Origin: Gnetum montanum
Taxonomy: Eukaryota > Streptophyta > Gnetopsida > Gnetales > Gnetaceae
Length of the DNA stretch: 61,573 nucleotides
Assembly (NCBI GenBank): GCA_015680685.1
Contig: MNCI01003411.1
Coordinates: 52,731 to 114,303 of the forward strand
Direction of reading: 5' to 3'
Of the stretch, positions 35,005 through 46,917 are shown one piece after another. The position numbers and the translations under genes are program-made. A model generated the notes under the pieces. It made no database searches. It was not told where the DNA came from and saw only the letters and a program-made list of their open reading frames with translations. How positions within the stretch are numbered: position 1 is the first letter of the stretch; each line of letters begins with the position of its first letter.

Positions 35005-36673
35005 TGAAACACCACAAAATTCAGGTGACAACACCTCAATGGAAAATTTGTCTAAGTGTCAACATGAGGGAAATTTTTTCTAAGTGTTTGGCCCATGCTT
35101 CCACTGGTAGGGCTATGCTCTAAAGCTTAATTAGCATAGCATGAAACACAAAACTAGGTTTGCAAAAGTTTCTATGTGTCAACTGTAATTGTAAATTTTT
35201 TTGCAAATATGGTGCTATGATTTCATTCTTCATGCTATGCTCTAGAGCATAGCCAATGTAGCATGCATTTTAGTGGCTAGTTTGCCTAAGTGTCAAGCTA
35301 GGAGCTATTAAGCTAGGAAGAAGTAGTTTGGTAGAATTTCTAACTCCTAAGGCTACCTCTCTTGCTACACTCTAGAGCATAGCCAACATAACCTAAAGGA
35401 GGACTGCAAGTTTTGCCAATTTTTTCTAAGTGTTAGTGTTATGCTTCCACTTTCTCCTACTATGCTCTAGAGCATAGCCAAAGTAGCTAGCATTGGACTT
35501 CAATTTTTGTAGAATTTGCCTAACTCTTGGGCTATGCTCTAGAGCATAGCAATGCGAGATAGCATGCAAAAGCTTCTAGAGCATAGCACTGACCTCCATC
35601 TCAACCTCAACACTCATCTGGCAAAGAAGATCAACAATTTGAATCTCTTTTTCACCCCCTATTTATCCCAAAATTGTACCTATGCTCAAGCCCACTCAAA
35701 ATAGGGAAGAGCATAGTCCTAGAGTGTAGCCTCCATATTGCACTATTTTACACTATTTGCAAGTACATTGCAGTCTTGTAGTCTTGGTAGCGCAGTCATG
35801 GTTTGACAGTCTCTTAGGGTTCATTAGAGCACACCAAAGTATAGCACCAGTTGCTCCAGTGGAAGCATAGTTGGGTCTAGCATAGCCCCAACTACCCTCA
35901 TGCCACATGTTGCTCGATCTACACTTTACATTAATCCTAATCATATAAATACACCTATGCCTCACATTTTAGGGGTTGGAATTTTCATTTAGTAGTTGGC
36001 ATATTGGCATTGGCATTCTTACTCCCAAACACCCTTGGCATCTTGACAAAACTTTGGAACACCACTGGACATTGTTGCACATCATTGTGGCACCATTGTA
36101 CACTACCCAGCATACCACTGACCAATGCAATCTATAGGACACCACAACAACCAACCCAACAAGCTTAGACTTCATGGTTGATGTTAGTTCTTCATGGTTA
36201 GACATTTTGAGAATATGACTACATTGCCTACTATGCTTTTCTATACACTGCATACCTCCTCACCTCTTCTTTGCAACTACTATGCTTCACTCATTTAAGG
36301 TGGTGTCATTCTCTCTCTCTCAAACTCCATTGCATTTTAAAGCATTTTATTTGGCATTTAGCATTGCATTCCTATTATTTCACTATTTTTCATGTATTTA
36401 CATGTTTTCATCATTATTCTTGCATCGAGAAGTCCTACTATGCTTGGGCTTAGTTGGCCACGGTACCAGTAGAAACACCATGCAGACCCCTAACACTCAT
36501 TTGTTGAAACACTTCATAAATCCTAGTTCAATCGATAAGATCATCTTGGGTGCTCTACCTCTATTTTTTCCCTATAGTGACAACCCTTTAGATAGGGGTG
36601 GGGTTAGGGCTATACTGCTACCACAAACCCTTTGATGTGACCATTCCAACCATTGATGTTTTCAGTTGCTATA
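35005..36673 (+). repeat. LTR A of element Q (outer 5' LTR, 1669 bp)
   Basis: It starts TGAAACACCAC and ends TTGCTATA (CA decayed to TA). It carries six copies of the palindrome related to CTACGCTCTAGAGCGTAG, at 35113, 35235, 35365, 35460, 35532 and about 35573. The TATA box is TATAAATA (35944-35951). It aligns over its full length with LTR B and LTR C. Confidence 0.9.
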
Positions 36674-36679
36674 GTTTTC

Positions 36680-36696
36680 TGGCACTAGAAGGAGGG
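36680..36696 (+). promoter_or_regulatory. Primer binding site after LTR A
   Basis: TGGCACTAGAAGGAGGG ends exactly where LTR B begins (36697). The same site (TGGTTCTAGAAGGAGGG) follows LTR B. It starts with TGG, as required to pair with a tRNA CCA end. I do not name the tRNA. Confidence 0.75.
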
Positions 36697-38333
36697 TGAT
36701 AGCACGAAATTCGGGCAACAGCACCTCAATGGAAAATTTATCTAAGTGTTTGACCCATACTTCCACTGTTGGGACTACGCTCTAGAGTGTAGTTAGCGTA
36801 GCATGTAGCATAGAACTAGGTTTGCAAAATTTTCTAAGTGTTGATAGCAATTGCAAAAATGTTTCCAAGAGCGGTGCTACACTTCCATTCTCCCTACTAT
36901 GCTTTAGAGCATAGCCAATGTAGCATGCTCAATGGATATTTTACCTAAGTGTCAAGCCAAGAGCTATCAAGCTTGGCAGAAGCAGCTTGGAAAATTTTCT
37001 AACTCCTGAGGCTACCCCTCCTACTATGCTCTAAAGCGTAGCTAGCATAACCTGAACAAGGACTACAAGTTTTGCCATTTTTTTCTAAGTGTTAGTGTTA
37101 CACTCCCACTTTCTCCTACTACACTCTAGAGCATAGCAAGAGTAGCCAGCACTAGACTTCAATTTTTGCATAATTTGTCCAATTGTTTGGGTATGCTCTA
37201 GAGTGTAGCTAGTCTAGTAATGTATTATAGCCTCCAAAAGCTTCTAGAGCTTAGCATCAGCTTCCCTCTTAGCCTCAACACTCCTCTAGCAAGCAAGATT
37301 AGCAATTTGAATCTCCTTTGGTCCTCCTATTCATCCCAAAATTGTACCTATGCTCTTTCCACTTGAAGTGTAGCCTCCAAATTGCACTATTTTTCACTAT
37401 TTGTAGGTACATTATAGTCTTTGCAACTCTAACATACATAGTCTTGGTAGCATAGTCACAGTCTAGTAGTCTCTTGGGGTTCATTAGAGCACACCAAAAC
37501 ATAGCACCAGTTGCTCCAGTGGGAGTGTAGTTGGGTCTAGTGTATCCCCAACTACCCTCATGCCATGTGGCACTCGACTTAAACTTTATGTTAACCCTAA
37601 CCCTATAAATACCCCTACATCTTACGTTTTAGGGGTTAGCATTTTCATTCAGCAATTAACATCTTAGCATTGGAACTCTTGCACTTGAACACCCTTACCA
37701 TCTTGACAAAACTTAGGGACACCACTAAACATCATTGGACACCATTGTGGCACTGTTGTACACTTCCTAGCATACCATCAACCATTGTAGCCCATAAGAC
37801 ACTGTGGTAGCCAACTCAGCAGGCTCAAACATCATGGCGGATGTTAATTCTTCATGTCTAGACATCTTGAGACTATGACTACATTACCCACTATACCTAT
37901 TTATACATTACATGCCTCCTCTCCTCTTCTTTGCATTTGCTACACTCCTCCCATTCAGGGTAGTGCCATTCTCTCTCTCTCAAAGTCCACTACATTTTTA
38001 GGCATTTTCTTTAGCATTTAGCATCACATTCACATTCTTTCACTATTTTGTACATATTTACATATTTTCACCATCATTCTTGCACTAGGAAGCCTTGCTA
38101 CACTCTAGCTTAGTCAACCTTAGTACCACTAAAAATGCCAGGTACACCCCTAGCACTCATTTGTTGGAACACTCTATAAGTCCAAGTTCAATCGACAATA
38201 CCATCCTAGGTGCTCCACCTTTCTTTTCTTCCTCTAGTGATGGCCCTTTGGACAGGGGTAGGGTTAGGGTTGTACTACAACTGTGGACCCCTTGACATGA
38301 CTATTCTAGCCACCGATGTTTTTGTTTGCTACA
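36697..38333 (+). repeat. LTR B of element Q (inner 5' LTR, 1637 bp)
   Basis: It starts TGATAGCACGAAATTC and ends TTTGCTACA. Palindrome copies lie at 36775, 36897, 37024, 37119, 37191 and about 37241. The first keeps the CG form in its left arm (CTACGCTCTAGAG). The TATA box is at 37604-37611. Confidence 0.9.
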
Positions 38334-38338
38334 TTTTT

Positions 38339-38355
38339 TGGTTCTAGAAGGAGGG
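38339..38355 (+). promoter_or_regulatory. Primer binding site after LTR B
   Basis: TGGTTCTAGAAGGAGGG lies five bases after the LTR end and is followed by the gag leader. It is therefore the ordinary PBS of the element. Confidence 0.7.
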
Positions 38356-38959
38356 CTATGCCATTTCCTTTTACATTTGGTGGTAGTCCTGTGTGCTCTA
38401 TGCACCTCCATTACTAGCTTTGGGCTAGCATAGACCTGACACCCCATTGGACTTGCCACAATAGTAGCTAGATCATAGGTTAGCATAGGATTCATCTATG
38501 AGTTGGTTGGTGTAGACTAGACCCAGTTGTCAGTTCTCCTAGAACCTTGTTGGATGAAAGCAAAAGCATATCTTTGGCACTTAGCCAAAACTTTATGTGC
38601 TTAGGAAAGGGTAGCTAGCTCTCAACATGAGAGCCTAGTAGATCTTAGTGTATCAAATGTCATATACTAGAGTTAGTTTTTTTCTTTTAGTAGTGTTTTC
38701 AAACTTAGCCATTTTTTCAAGATCTTCTTACTTAGCCATTTTCAACATTCCTATAGTTAGCCATTTTTTAGCATCTGCAAATTTTGCATTTTTTGTATAG
38801 CATGATGAACTCTAAGTAGACATTAACCTCTACCCTAATCATGATTTTTGGTTGACCTGATTTAGTGGAAGATCATAATTGATCTTCCTGGGCCTAATGG
38901 ATTAGCCTTGGTATAGAGGCAATTGCTTAGAATACACAACCAACCTCCCAAGTACATGA

Positions 38960-40975
38960 CACTCAACAATGAAAAATATAAATTCCTTTGAATGAAAATC
39001 TAGGTAGGTATATCCCTAGACCATCAAGAAATCATACACCAAAATAAGAGGGAGTACTTTGCTACCCTTAATGATTTCATTCCACTCACCGAGACCTTTC
39101 AATGATTGCTTGACCAATTCATTCGACTGAGTGGGTAGAATGAGAATGATGTGGCAACTGACTACGAGGAGCCCTTGTAGGATGGGCAAGATGAGTTTGA
39201 GGCTTGTTCAAAGAATGAGAACTCCTTTTATGTCTCCTTTTAGCAAGCTACCTCTAGTTTCATCCATCCACATTCCTAGCCATCTACCTTCTATCAGGCT
39301 GTTACATCCCCTTTGTCACCTCCTAGGTCAACCCCTATGGTGGCAAGTCATCAAGTGCATGTGCATCAGGATGCAAGACCATCTATCGCCCCTCCCTTTG
39401 TACATCACACGCATAAGGATGCAAGGATCTACCACCCTCCCCTTCGTAACATTGGCCTAGTTTTCATAATCCTCCCTACTGGTAGCCATCATGCCTAGAT
39501 AGCCTTACATACATACTACGTAGATGTCTCAACTGCCACAGACTTAGGCATCATACATTTCACATATCTTGTTAGCACCCCCTACAATGGCACAAGTCAC
39601 GACTACATGGTGGACTCCAACCTATGTGCCCATGGCACAACACACATAGTAGCACATGCCACAGGCATCTCACATGGTAACACAACCCATAGTGGGGACA
39701 TCTATCACTCAAGTAGTACAATAGGTAGCACAATTGGTGTAGCCCATTGCACCCACCTTGAGCTTGAACCAAGCATTTCAACTCATTTAAATGCTCACTG
39801 AGGACGTTAAGTGACTTAATGCTACCTCCTCTGAAATGGTTCATGTGATGGACTTTTACTAGGATGACCTAATCAATCCTATGATCCCATCACTAACCCT
39901 ACCTCCTAGAGTCTAACTTTCCTAGTTCTCTAAATATAATGGTGAAGGGTATCCTAACATCCATCTAGTGACCTTCTATTCTAAATGCCTTCTATTGCAG
40001 GTATGGCCACATGTAATCATCTACATGTTTGACATGTCCCTAATCGGTAAGGCACTAGACTAGTACCATACACTCCCTAAGTCCTCCATATCTTCTTTGG
40101 AGGAATTGGTTAGTTAATTCATCACTTGCTTCAAGTACAATTTGAAGCCTGAGGTGACCTTGAATCAACTAATGCAAATCAAGTGGGGCCACATAGAGCC
40201 TATGCAAAAATTCATCTAGCACTGAAGCATCGTGCTCAATGAAATTTGCAAGCCCATTGTAAAAACCCACTTTGTGGGCACTTTCAAAAGCATAGTGAAC
40301 AAATTCATTAAGTCAAAGTGTTACTACCTTGCCTTGTACTCCTTGAGCCAAATTATTACCCAAATGAAGAGCATTCAGGATGTGGCAAAGGCTAGTAAGG
40401 ACCCGACCTATGTGGCTTATAAAAATGCACATGCAAAGAAAGATAAGGAAAAGGGAAAGGAAACCACAACCATTGCAATAGTGGCCAATGAGGCTAAGCC
40501 AAACAATGTCAAACTAATTGCCAAGGCACATAAGGCCCTGGCCAACAACAAGGCATCCAGCTCTAGCACTACAACAACCAACCAATCTACACCACGATGA
40601 CCATGGGGCCAGTTGCCCCAAGGTTAAACTTTGAGTGGAAGAACAACTCAAAGTATACATTGTTTCCCATCAAGCCATAAGAGCTCTTGGGTTAGTTGGT
40701 TAATGCTAGATGCATGTAGTATAAGTAGATGTTTGAAGATGCTAGGAACTGCCATGATCACTACCGTGAGCTCCTTAGAGATCCATTGGTTGCCGCACCA
40801 AATAGGCCTCCAGTTCCTAAACACTTTAGGTTGGACTAGTTTTGCCATTACCATCAATTTCTTGGCCATGACATGGACTTCTGCATGGCCTTACAAGATG
40901 ACATAAAATGCATGATTGACTAAGGTAAACTAGTCCTTGATGCAACCAACCTATTTCACTAGGAAAATCAATCAA
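38960..40975 (+). pseudogene. gag of element Q (broken, Tat type)
   Basis: After a Pro/His-rich stretch (39130-39800), the capsid-like part has FSKYNGEGYPNIHLVTFYSK (about 39930-39990), then the intact segment 40232-40600 (MLNEICKPIVKTHFVGTFKS and a Lys-rich end). At about 40850-40910 there is FCHYHQFLGHDMDFCMALQD, a C-x2-H-x4-G-H-x4-C box, then IDQGKL. This box is typical of Tat-lineage gag. Leader 38356-38960 has no clear coding. Many stops are present. Confidence 0.75.
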
Positions 40976-41009
40976 TGAAATTCTACAAAGACCCTATCAA
41001 TGCAAGTGT

Positions 41010-41091
41010 CATAGGCTATGTTATCAATGCCATCAGCATTGAGAATGCCNGCATAGGCTATGTTATCAATGCCATCAGCATTGAGAATGCC
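41010..41091. other. Unmerged contig overlap at an N
   Basis: Bases 41010-41049 and 41052-41091 are the same 40-bp sequence on either side of the N at 41050. This is the end of one contig and the start of the next, written twice. It is not a real tandem repeat. Confidence 0.9.
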
Positions 41092-41389
41092 TTAGAATTG
41101 ACAAAAGAGCCATTCGTGGTTCGTGTGCCCTTTGGAAACACTTGGGCCTCCTTGGTATCAACCAGTTTGAGGTTTCCTTTTATCATGAGAGCACCACCTT
41201 GGGCACCCATAACACCCTTTGTGGTTAGGGCCCCATAACATGTTGCGGTGATAGAAACCTAGACACCCTTCATCATTAGGGCACCTAAACATGTAGACTC
41301 CTCACCTACTCAAGTCTAGTGGTGGGGATTGCGTCAGGCCCTACCAGCTAAAAGCCTCATCCTACATACAATAATGGGTAGCCTAGGTG

Positions 41390-42370
41390 GCAGCTTAAGA
41401 GGGCCAATGAGAACCTTGGTAACAAAGTGATTAGGAAATGCATGGAGCTAGGTTTTTTTAAGAATGTCCCCTTGTCTTCTATCCCTATGACCATGTTAAT
41501 CAAAATAGCCATCACAAGAAATCAACAATCGAGCACTAAAGCTCAAAAGCAAAGAAAGCATGCCAAGCCCAAATCCCCTCCGTGAGAGATTTATCTCTTG
41601 GGCCGCATGGAGTAGGTGAAGGCCAATATAGCAATTGACAATGGTAAGGATTTCCTAGATGCATTGACATAAGTCAAATAGGCTCTAAAACAAAAAATAC
41701 AACCTTGAGCCTATACAATTTGGTCATGGCCTCCTTTGCTCATCTCAAAATTCTAGTTTGGATGTTGACCTCTAATTCTTATTAAGGAGGACATCCTAAC
41801 AAATGAACAAGCCATCCATGTTATAATGCTTCCCCTTATGTCATAGGAATTAGGTTCAATACCCCTAGCATTTCGCAATGAGGTGATCAAGGTTGACCCT
41901 AAAAAGGATCAGGTCATCACTATGCCAATGTTCATAGCAATTCATGTAGGACAATGCAAGATTCATAGGGTCCACATCGATGATGAGGTGGAAACTAATG
42001 TCATCCCATTCCTAGTCATTGACAAGATTGATCTTACTAACCAAATCAAACCCATGAAGATAAATTTTTTTAATGCGTTGCACATTGTCATAAGGGGGAT
42101 GGTCATGATAGCTTTCGTGGTAGGGGAGTGATTTACCACTATAGTTGAATTCATTATCATCAAGGAGATGCTTGGGTTTAACTTGATCATAGGAAGGCCC
42201 TAGCTAGCCCAATTATAGGTCATCTCTTTACCCATCGACCAAGAGATCCACCTTCTATACGAAGTTGGAGAAGTGATCATATATGGTGACAATGTGGCCC
42301 CTCCAACCATCAACAACATTAACATAGAAAAAAGGTTAGAGGTAGAGTTTCCTGATGACATGCTTCCTAC
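41390..42370 (+). pseudogene. Protease region of element Q (broken)
   Basis: A basic linker near 41400-41580 leads to the protease. Intact segment 41883-42131 reads VIKVDPKKDQVITMPMFIAI, then VHIDDEVETNVIPFLVIDKI, the active-site region with the D-x-G-S motif changed to DDEVET. IKEMLGFNLIIGRP (about 42160-42200) is the C-terminal G-R-P box. The frame runs to the N at 42371, and I read its continuation in the flipped neighbouring contig. Confidence 0.7.
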
Positions 42371-42371
42371 N

Positions 42372-43015
42372 ATTTCTAGTTGAAGGCCATTTCAAGTCAT
42401 AAATAAAGAGAAAAGGTGTTACCAGTTTTAGATCCTAGCAGGCCATGCAATAGTTTTAGGCCATTTTAGGATGCAAGGTGCCAGTTTAAGGCGTTGGTAG
42501 GCCGTGGTAATATTTTTAGGTCATTTTGGACCATTGTGACAAAAGAAAAAAGGGTTGCTAGTTTTAGGCTGCAATGGGCCGTATGCTAGTTTAAGGCCTT
42601 TTCAGGCCATGGTGATGCGAGAAAGGTGGCCAATTTTAAGCCATGCGATGCCATATATATATTTTCTTTTCTCAATTTTGAATTTTACAATTTTTATGTA
42701 TTTTAGTGTTTTTTACTATGTAAGAAAATTGAACAAAAATGCATAAACAAAAGGAATGAATGTGTAATAACATAAATGATGTAAAACACAAGCAACCATG
42801 CAAAATGTAACTACACAAGGAAAAGAAAAATGAGGCATGCAAAGATTAAGGGCAAATAGGAACCTAGAACATGTTGAACTAGCAGGATGCCTTAGTTGTG
42901 TAGTTTCTTCATAACCCGATGTGGGTTGGGGATGCATAGGGCCTAGGCAGCACAAGGTGATATTCACCTAGACCTTTGTCTATGAAAAAGAAGGGCAATT
43001 CTACCCATAGAGCTT
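42372..43015. other. Second contig placed in inverted orientation
   Basis: It lies between N at 42371 and N at 43016. Flipped, its end (complement of 42372-42382) is CAACTAGAAAT, exactly the first 11 bases of the next contig (43017-43027). The flipped start also continues with a K-G-L-G-E-Y-H-L-like segment, plausible for a Tat protease-RT linker. Its repeat units (GGCCTTAAACTAGCA type) then read in the same direction as those at 49.2 and 53 kb. Confidence 0.75.
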
Positions 43016-43264
43016 NCAACTAGAAATCACCACGGCCCAAAATGGCCTTAAGCTAGCAACATTCTTCTTGCCATGGCACTAAACTAGCATGGGATCCATA
43101 AAGGGCCTAATCTCATCATTCCATCACATTATTAGCATGCAACACTTAGCAAATAAACGCAACACTCTACATAATGTGCAATCCACATAGAAAAAAATAG
43201 TCTATTAATCCATCAATAAAATACATGACATGACTAAAAAAAGTGTAAAATTGCTCAATAGCAA

Positions 43265-46200
43265 GGCTACATCAAGACTACTCAGTTGGTGGTATTTAGT
43301 GAGGGTTGAGGCTCCTCTTCTCCTCCTGTGCCACTCTGCTGGGACCTATGACATCGCCTGGCACCTGCTCAATGCAATGTAAGATAGTAAACTAGTCAGT
43401 GAGTGCACAACATGCAAAACTAATGTAAAAAACACAAAATAGCAATAAAAAATTAACTAACCCAAGAGGGTACTACATCCATCTCTAGAGGCAATCTATC
43501 AAATCCCTCCAAGCATTGGAGGATTTTATCCTCTGATAGTTGTGTCTAGTCCTCTTGGCCAAGGTCAATACCTATAAGGGTCTTGCCCTTGTCCACAGTG
43601 GTCCATGTAGGTGGCTCCATTGAAAATGTGGTAGAGGAAACCTCTCATAAGGGCACAATAATCTACCTTTCTAGAGACCTACTTACCAATTCATGATGAG
43701 TGAACAACTTGTAGGCTTATGTTCCTCTTGTTGCCTCAATGAATAGCTCATGGAAACAACATGCAATGGATTCATTCTTGTATCATTTAAGGTATGATTT
43801 TCACTCTTTCTTGTAGTAGTGTTTGTGATTCTTCTAAGTCTACCCCCACTAATATACTTTTGTAATGTAATCCTTTCAATCCTGGGTTTTTTGGGCTAGT
43901 AGATCAATTTACAACCTCTAGTTGATAATCCCTCTGGTGGCCTCATTTTTGCCTTGGATTACTAAGCAGTATTTGACATAGTTGAACTTGACTATCCACC
44001 AGGTACTATCTCTTCATGCACAAGTCATAAGGAAATCGTAATGGGATTATAAATCCTTCATCTTAGTATCCTAGGTCATCGCCCTATCCTGGAGCTCATA
44101 CACCTATTTCCACAAGTGCTTATGTGTGCACCTGCAAACCCATAATGCTTTTGCACATGAAAGCATGCACTTACTCGCTACCTCATATAGGTGGTAGGGG
44201 ACTTGCTCCACTTTAGAGGGAAATTCTAGGATGGCATCCACCTTGGCCACCCTACTCAAATCCTATCAAAGCTTAGAACCTATTGGCATACAATACACAA
44301 AACAACAGTAGTTTTAGACTAAGTGTCAAATTGGTAAACCAAGACAAGGAAAGAAACATCACATGCATACTGAGCTTAGGATTTTCCTACTATGGGTAGT
44401 CGATTATGTCCTCAACCAGACATTTTATGAAGGTGAATTTGTCAGGTGCCTCCACCCATGGCTTCATGTAGGAGGTAGAGGTAGATGTTAGACCATTGGT
44501 AGGCACATTTGTGGCTACAATACAACAACACATTTAGCAATAATCAAATAGCTAAAGATGAAAGAGCAGAAAGAGAGTAGTAACAGATGGAAACTCAAAG
44601 CAAGTACCTAGTAGACCCTTAGGTGTGAGAGTGGGGGGATCACTAAACTACACAACATCAAAGAGGTTATCAAAATCACCCTCGCCAAGGTGAAGTAGTC
44701 CCTCCTCCAATTGTTGGAGGACTTTTGTAGCCTTGTGTAGTTCTTCATGTTGTGCCTCTCACTCAGTTTGAGGAGGGATCTCCACTACTATTGCCTATGT
44801 CGCTGCTCTAGTAGCCCTCTCACCTAATTCCAACAATTCACACACATGTCAAGATTATCATTTTAACACTTAGTATAACAACTTAGCATAATATAGCATA
44901 ACATAGCATAAAAAGCATAAAATATAAACACATAAAATGCAAAAAATGCATCCAATAACTCATGCTAACTTGCAACATCCATGTGTAAGTCATGAAAATT
45001 TAGGTGGATCTTCTTACTACCTGCCTTTTTTACCTTCCATGTAGGCTCCTTTGTAGGATGTGGCCTCTTACTCTTTATCGTAGATAGTCCCACCATCTTG
45101 ACAATGTAATGCTCTACCCTAGCCATATTCTTGGTACCAGCTGGTGGGGCCTCACCTACATTATCATGTGAGTAGTGAGATCACCCCAAGTGACCTTTAG
45201 GCATTATAGAAAATAACTCATCAATCACCTATAGGGGGTTTTACACTCATGTGATAGCAAATAGGTGCTTGACCCATGGCTTCGAGAGCTGTGTCTAGTC
45301 TTGCACCACCTATCATCCATCCTTGCAAACCACCAGAAACTCTGAAAACTTTGACAAGCATCTTGTGAAGAATGTGAAGTGCACATGCAACCTCACCTAC
45401 AGGTTGTGGTGCAACTTGAAGAACTTGAAATGCAGGCTATCGACAATGCGAAAGGCCCAGTTGTACCTTGTGCCCTTCTCTAGCACGTCCCTCATCACTC
45501 AAGCTTGCTCCATCCCAAGGATCTTCCTTTGGATGAGTAGCTTTGGAACCACATGGGCATGAAAGAGAGGGTAAAGCTTATGGACCATAGGCACCTACAC
45601 ATTCTTAACAAGTATGCCTTTGCGAGATGGAGAAGTTCCTAGCCACTCATCAATATCACCTTAGTGGTTCACCTCTCTATTCCTCTTATTAATGACCAAT
45701 GGGCCATTAGAGGGGAGGCCAAAGAGATCCATGAAGAAGGCATCAATAAGGTACAAGTCCACCTTCATACTACATACCTGCATGATAAAGTGATGAGCAT
45801 CATTGCTAAAGGAATCAATAACAACAACCATTTCATTCATCGGAATGCCTAGGCTAAGGACCAAGAAAAGGTCCATCAGCCCAGCTCATGTAAGCCTACT
45901 GGTCAACTTTGCTAGGGCTTGGTGGAACAAAAAATGTTGTGTACTCTTAACATCACGATACTTCATGATGAGGGTGGCCTCAATGTGGCCTGTAGCAACC
46001 ACTGTGACCTCTCCCAAAGCAACTATAGTGTAATACAACCAAAAACAACATTAGCATCATGCAAAAAGGCAAAGTAGCAAACACAGAAGAGCAAAATGAT
46101 AAATTTATTATGTGGGAAAAATGGTGTGCATGATGGTGGTGGTGGAACCGATGCCTCCTTGACACTAGGTACATTGTTCATCCACTTCGCATCCAACTAG

Positions 46201-46917
46201 TCATGGGTCCAACACCTCTCATAGCCCTTTTCATACTGATGAGGGTAGTTCACTAGGTCAGAACCAATTTGCCTGATCATCCCCATAAAAATGCTCTCAC
46301 AAGATGAAAATTCCTATAGGGTAGTGCAAGTAAGGTTTGCAACCCCCTCCTAATCATGTAGGCCATACTCATTAATGCTAAACCTGACAACAAACATGAG
46401 TAGTTAGCCTCTTATTATGAGCCAATAACCAAAGGAATACTGCAAAAATCATAAGGACACTTACCCTCCAGTATAGTACATTGTCCTAGGTGGTTTATGA
46501 AATAGGGTATGTATGTGCTAAGCAACAAAGAGAGTGTTGCTATTTCTATAACAACTAAATTCTGGCATTTGCTAGATCCTAGACAAAGGCCTAATGCCCC
46601 TAGGGCTTTGTCTTGAACCCCCTACTCCACCATCATCAGTAGTGGGCTCATTAGACATGAACCTTAAAATGCTCCAATTTTCCCCAAGCAATAATGTCTC
46701 CATGATGACACTAGTAGCTTTTTCCACTAAGTGTGACCACATCATCATGCTAAAGTGTTGGAGCAAAAATTCCAAGAACTTGCATGCTCCTAGTCAAAAC
46801 TATACCACCTGGTGATCCAACTCTGTGTCCGGTGTGGGCATGTTTAGAATGGACTCGCTCATATAGCAAAGGATGCCAACAAGATCCACCATGATGAGAA
46901 TTAGCTTCAACAATACC
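43265..46917 (-). pseudogene. Minus-strand multi-exon gene inside element Q (unknown function, decayed)
   Basis: Splice sites are recognisable at most junctions, with introns of about 80-115 bp. Exons read on the minus strand: 46917-46465; from 46383 to about 46120; 46022 to about 45290; 44823-44608; 44514-44371; 44279-43687; 43571-43462; and a last one to about 43265. Exon 46383 encodes INEYGLHD, IRQIGSDLVNYPHQYEKGYE and HD-LDAKWMNNVPSVKEAS. Exon 46022 encodes GHIEATLIMKYRDVKSTQH, MDLFLVLSLGIPMNEMVVV and YNWAFRIVDSLHFKFFKLHH. Exon 44823 is Glu-rich (LHKATKVLQQLEEGLLHL). Exon 44279 is long, helical and coiled-coil-like. Stops are TAG, TAA or TGA where Gln or Arg is likely. I do not recognise the family. 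The orientation is opposite to Q, so a Q transcript could not splice these introns. Confidence 0.7.

Noticed and set aside
35113-37256. Repeated CTCTAGAGC blocks as independent small transposons
   Set aside because: They recur at matching positions in all three Q LTRs, so they are part of the LTR.
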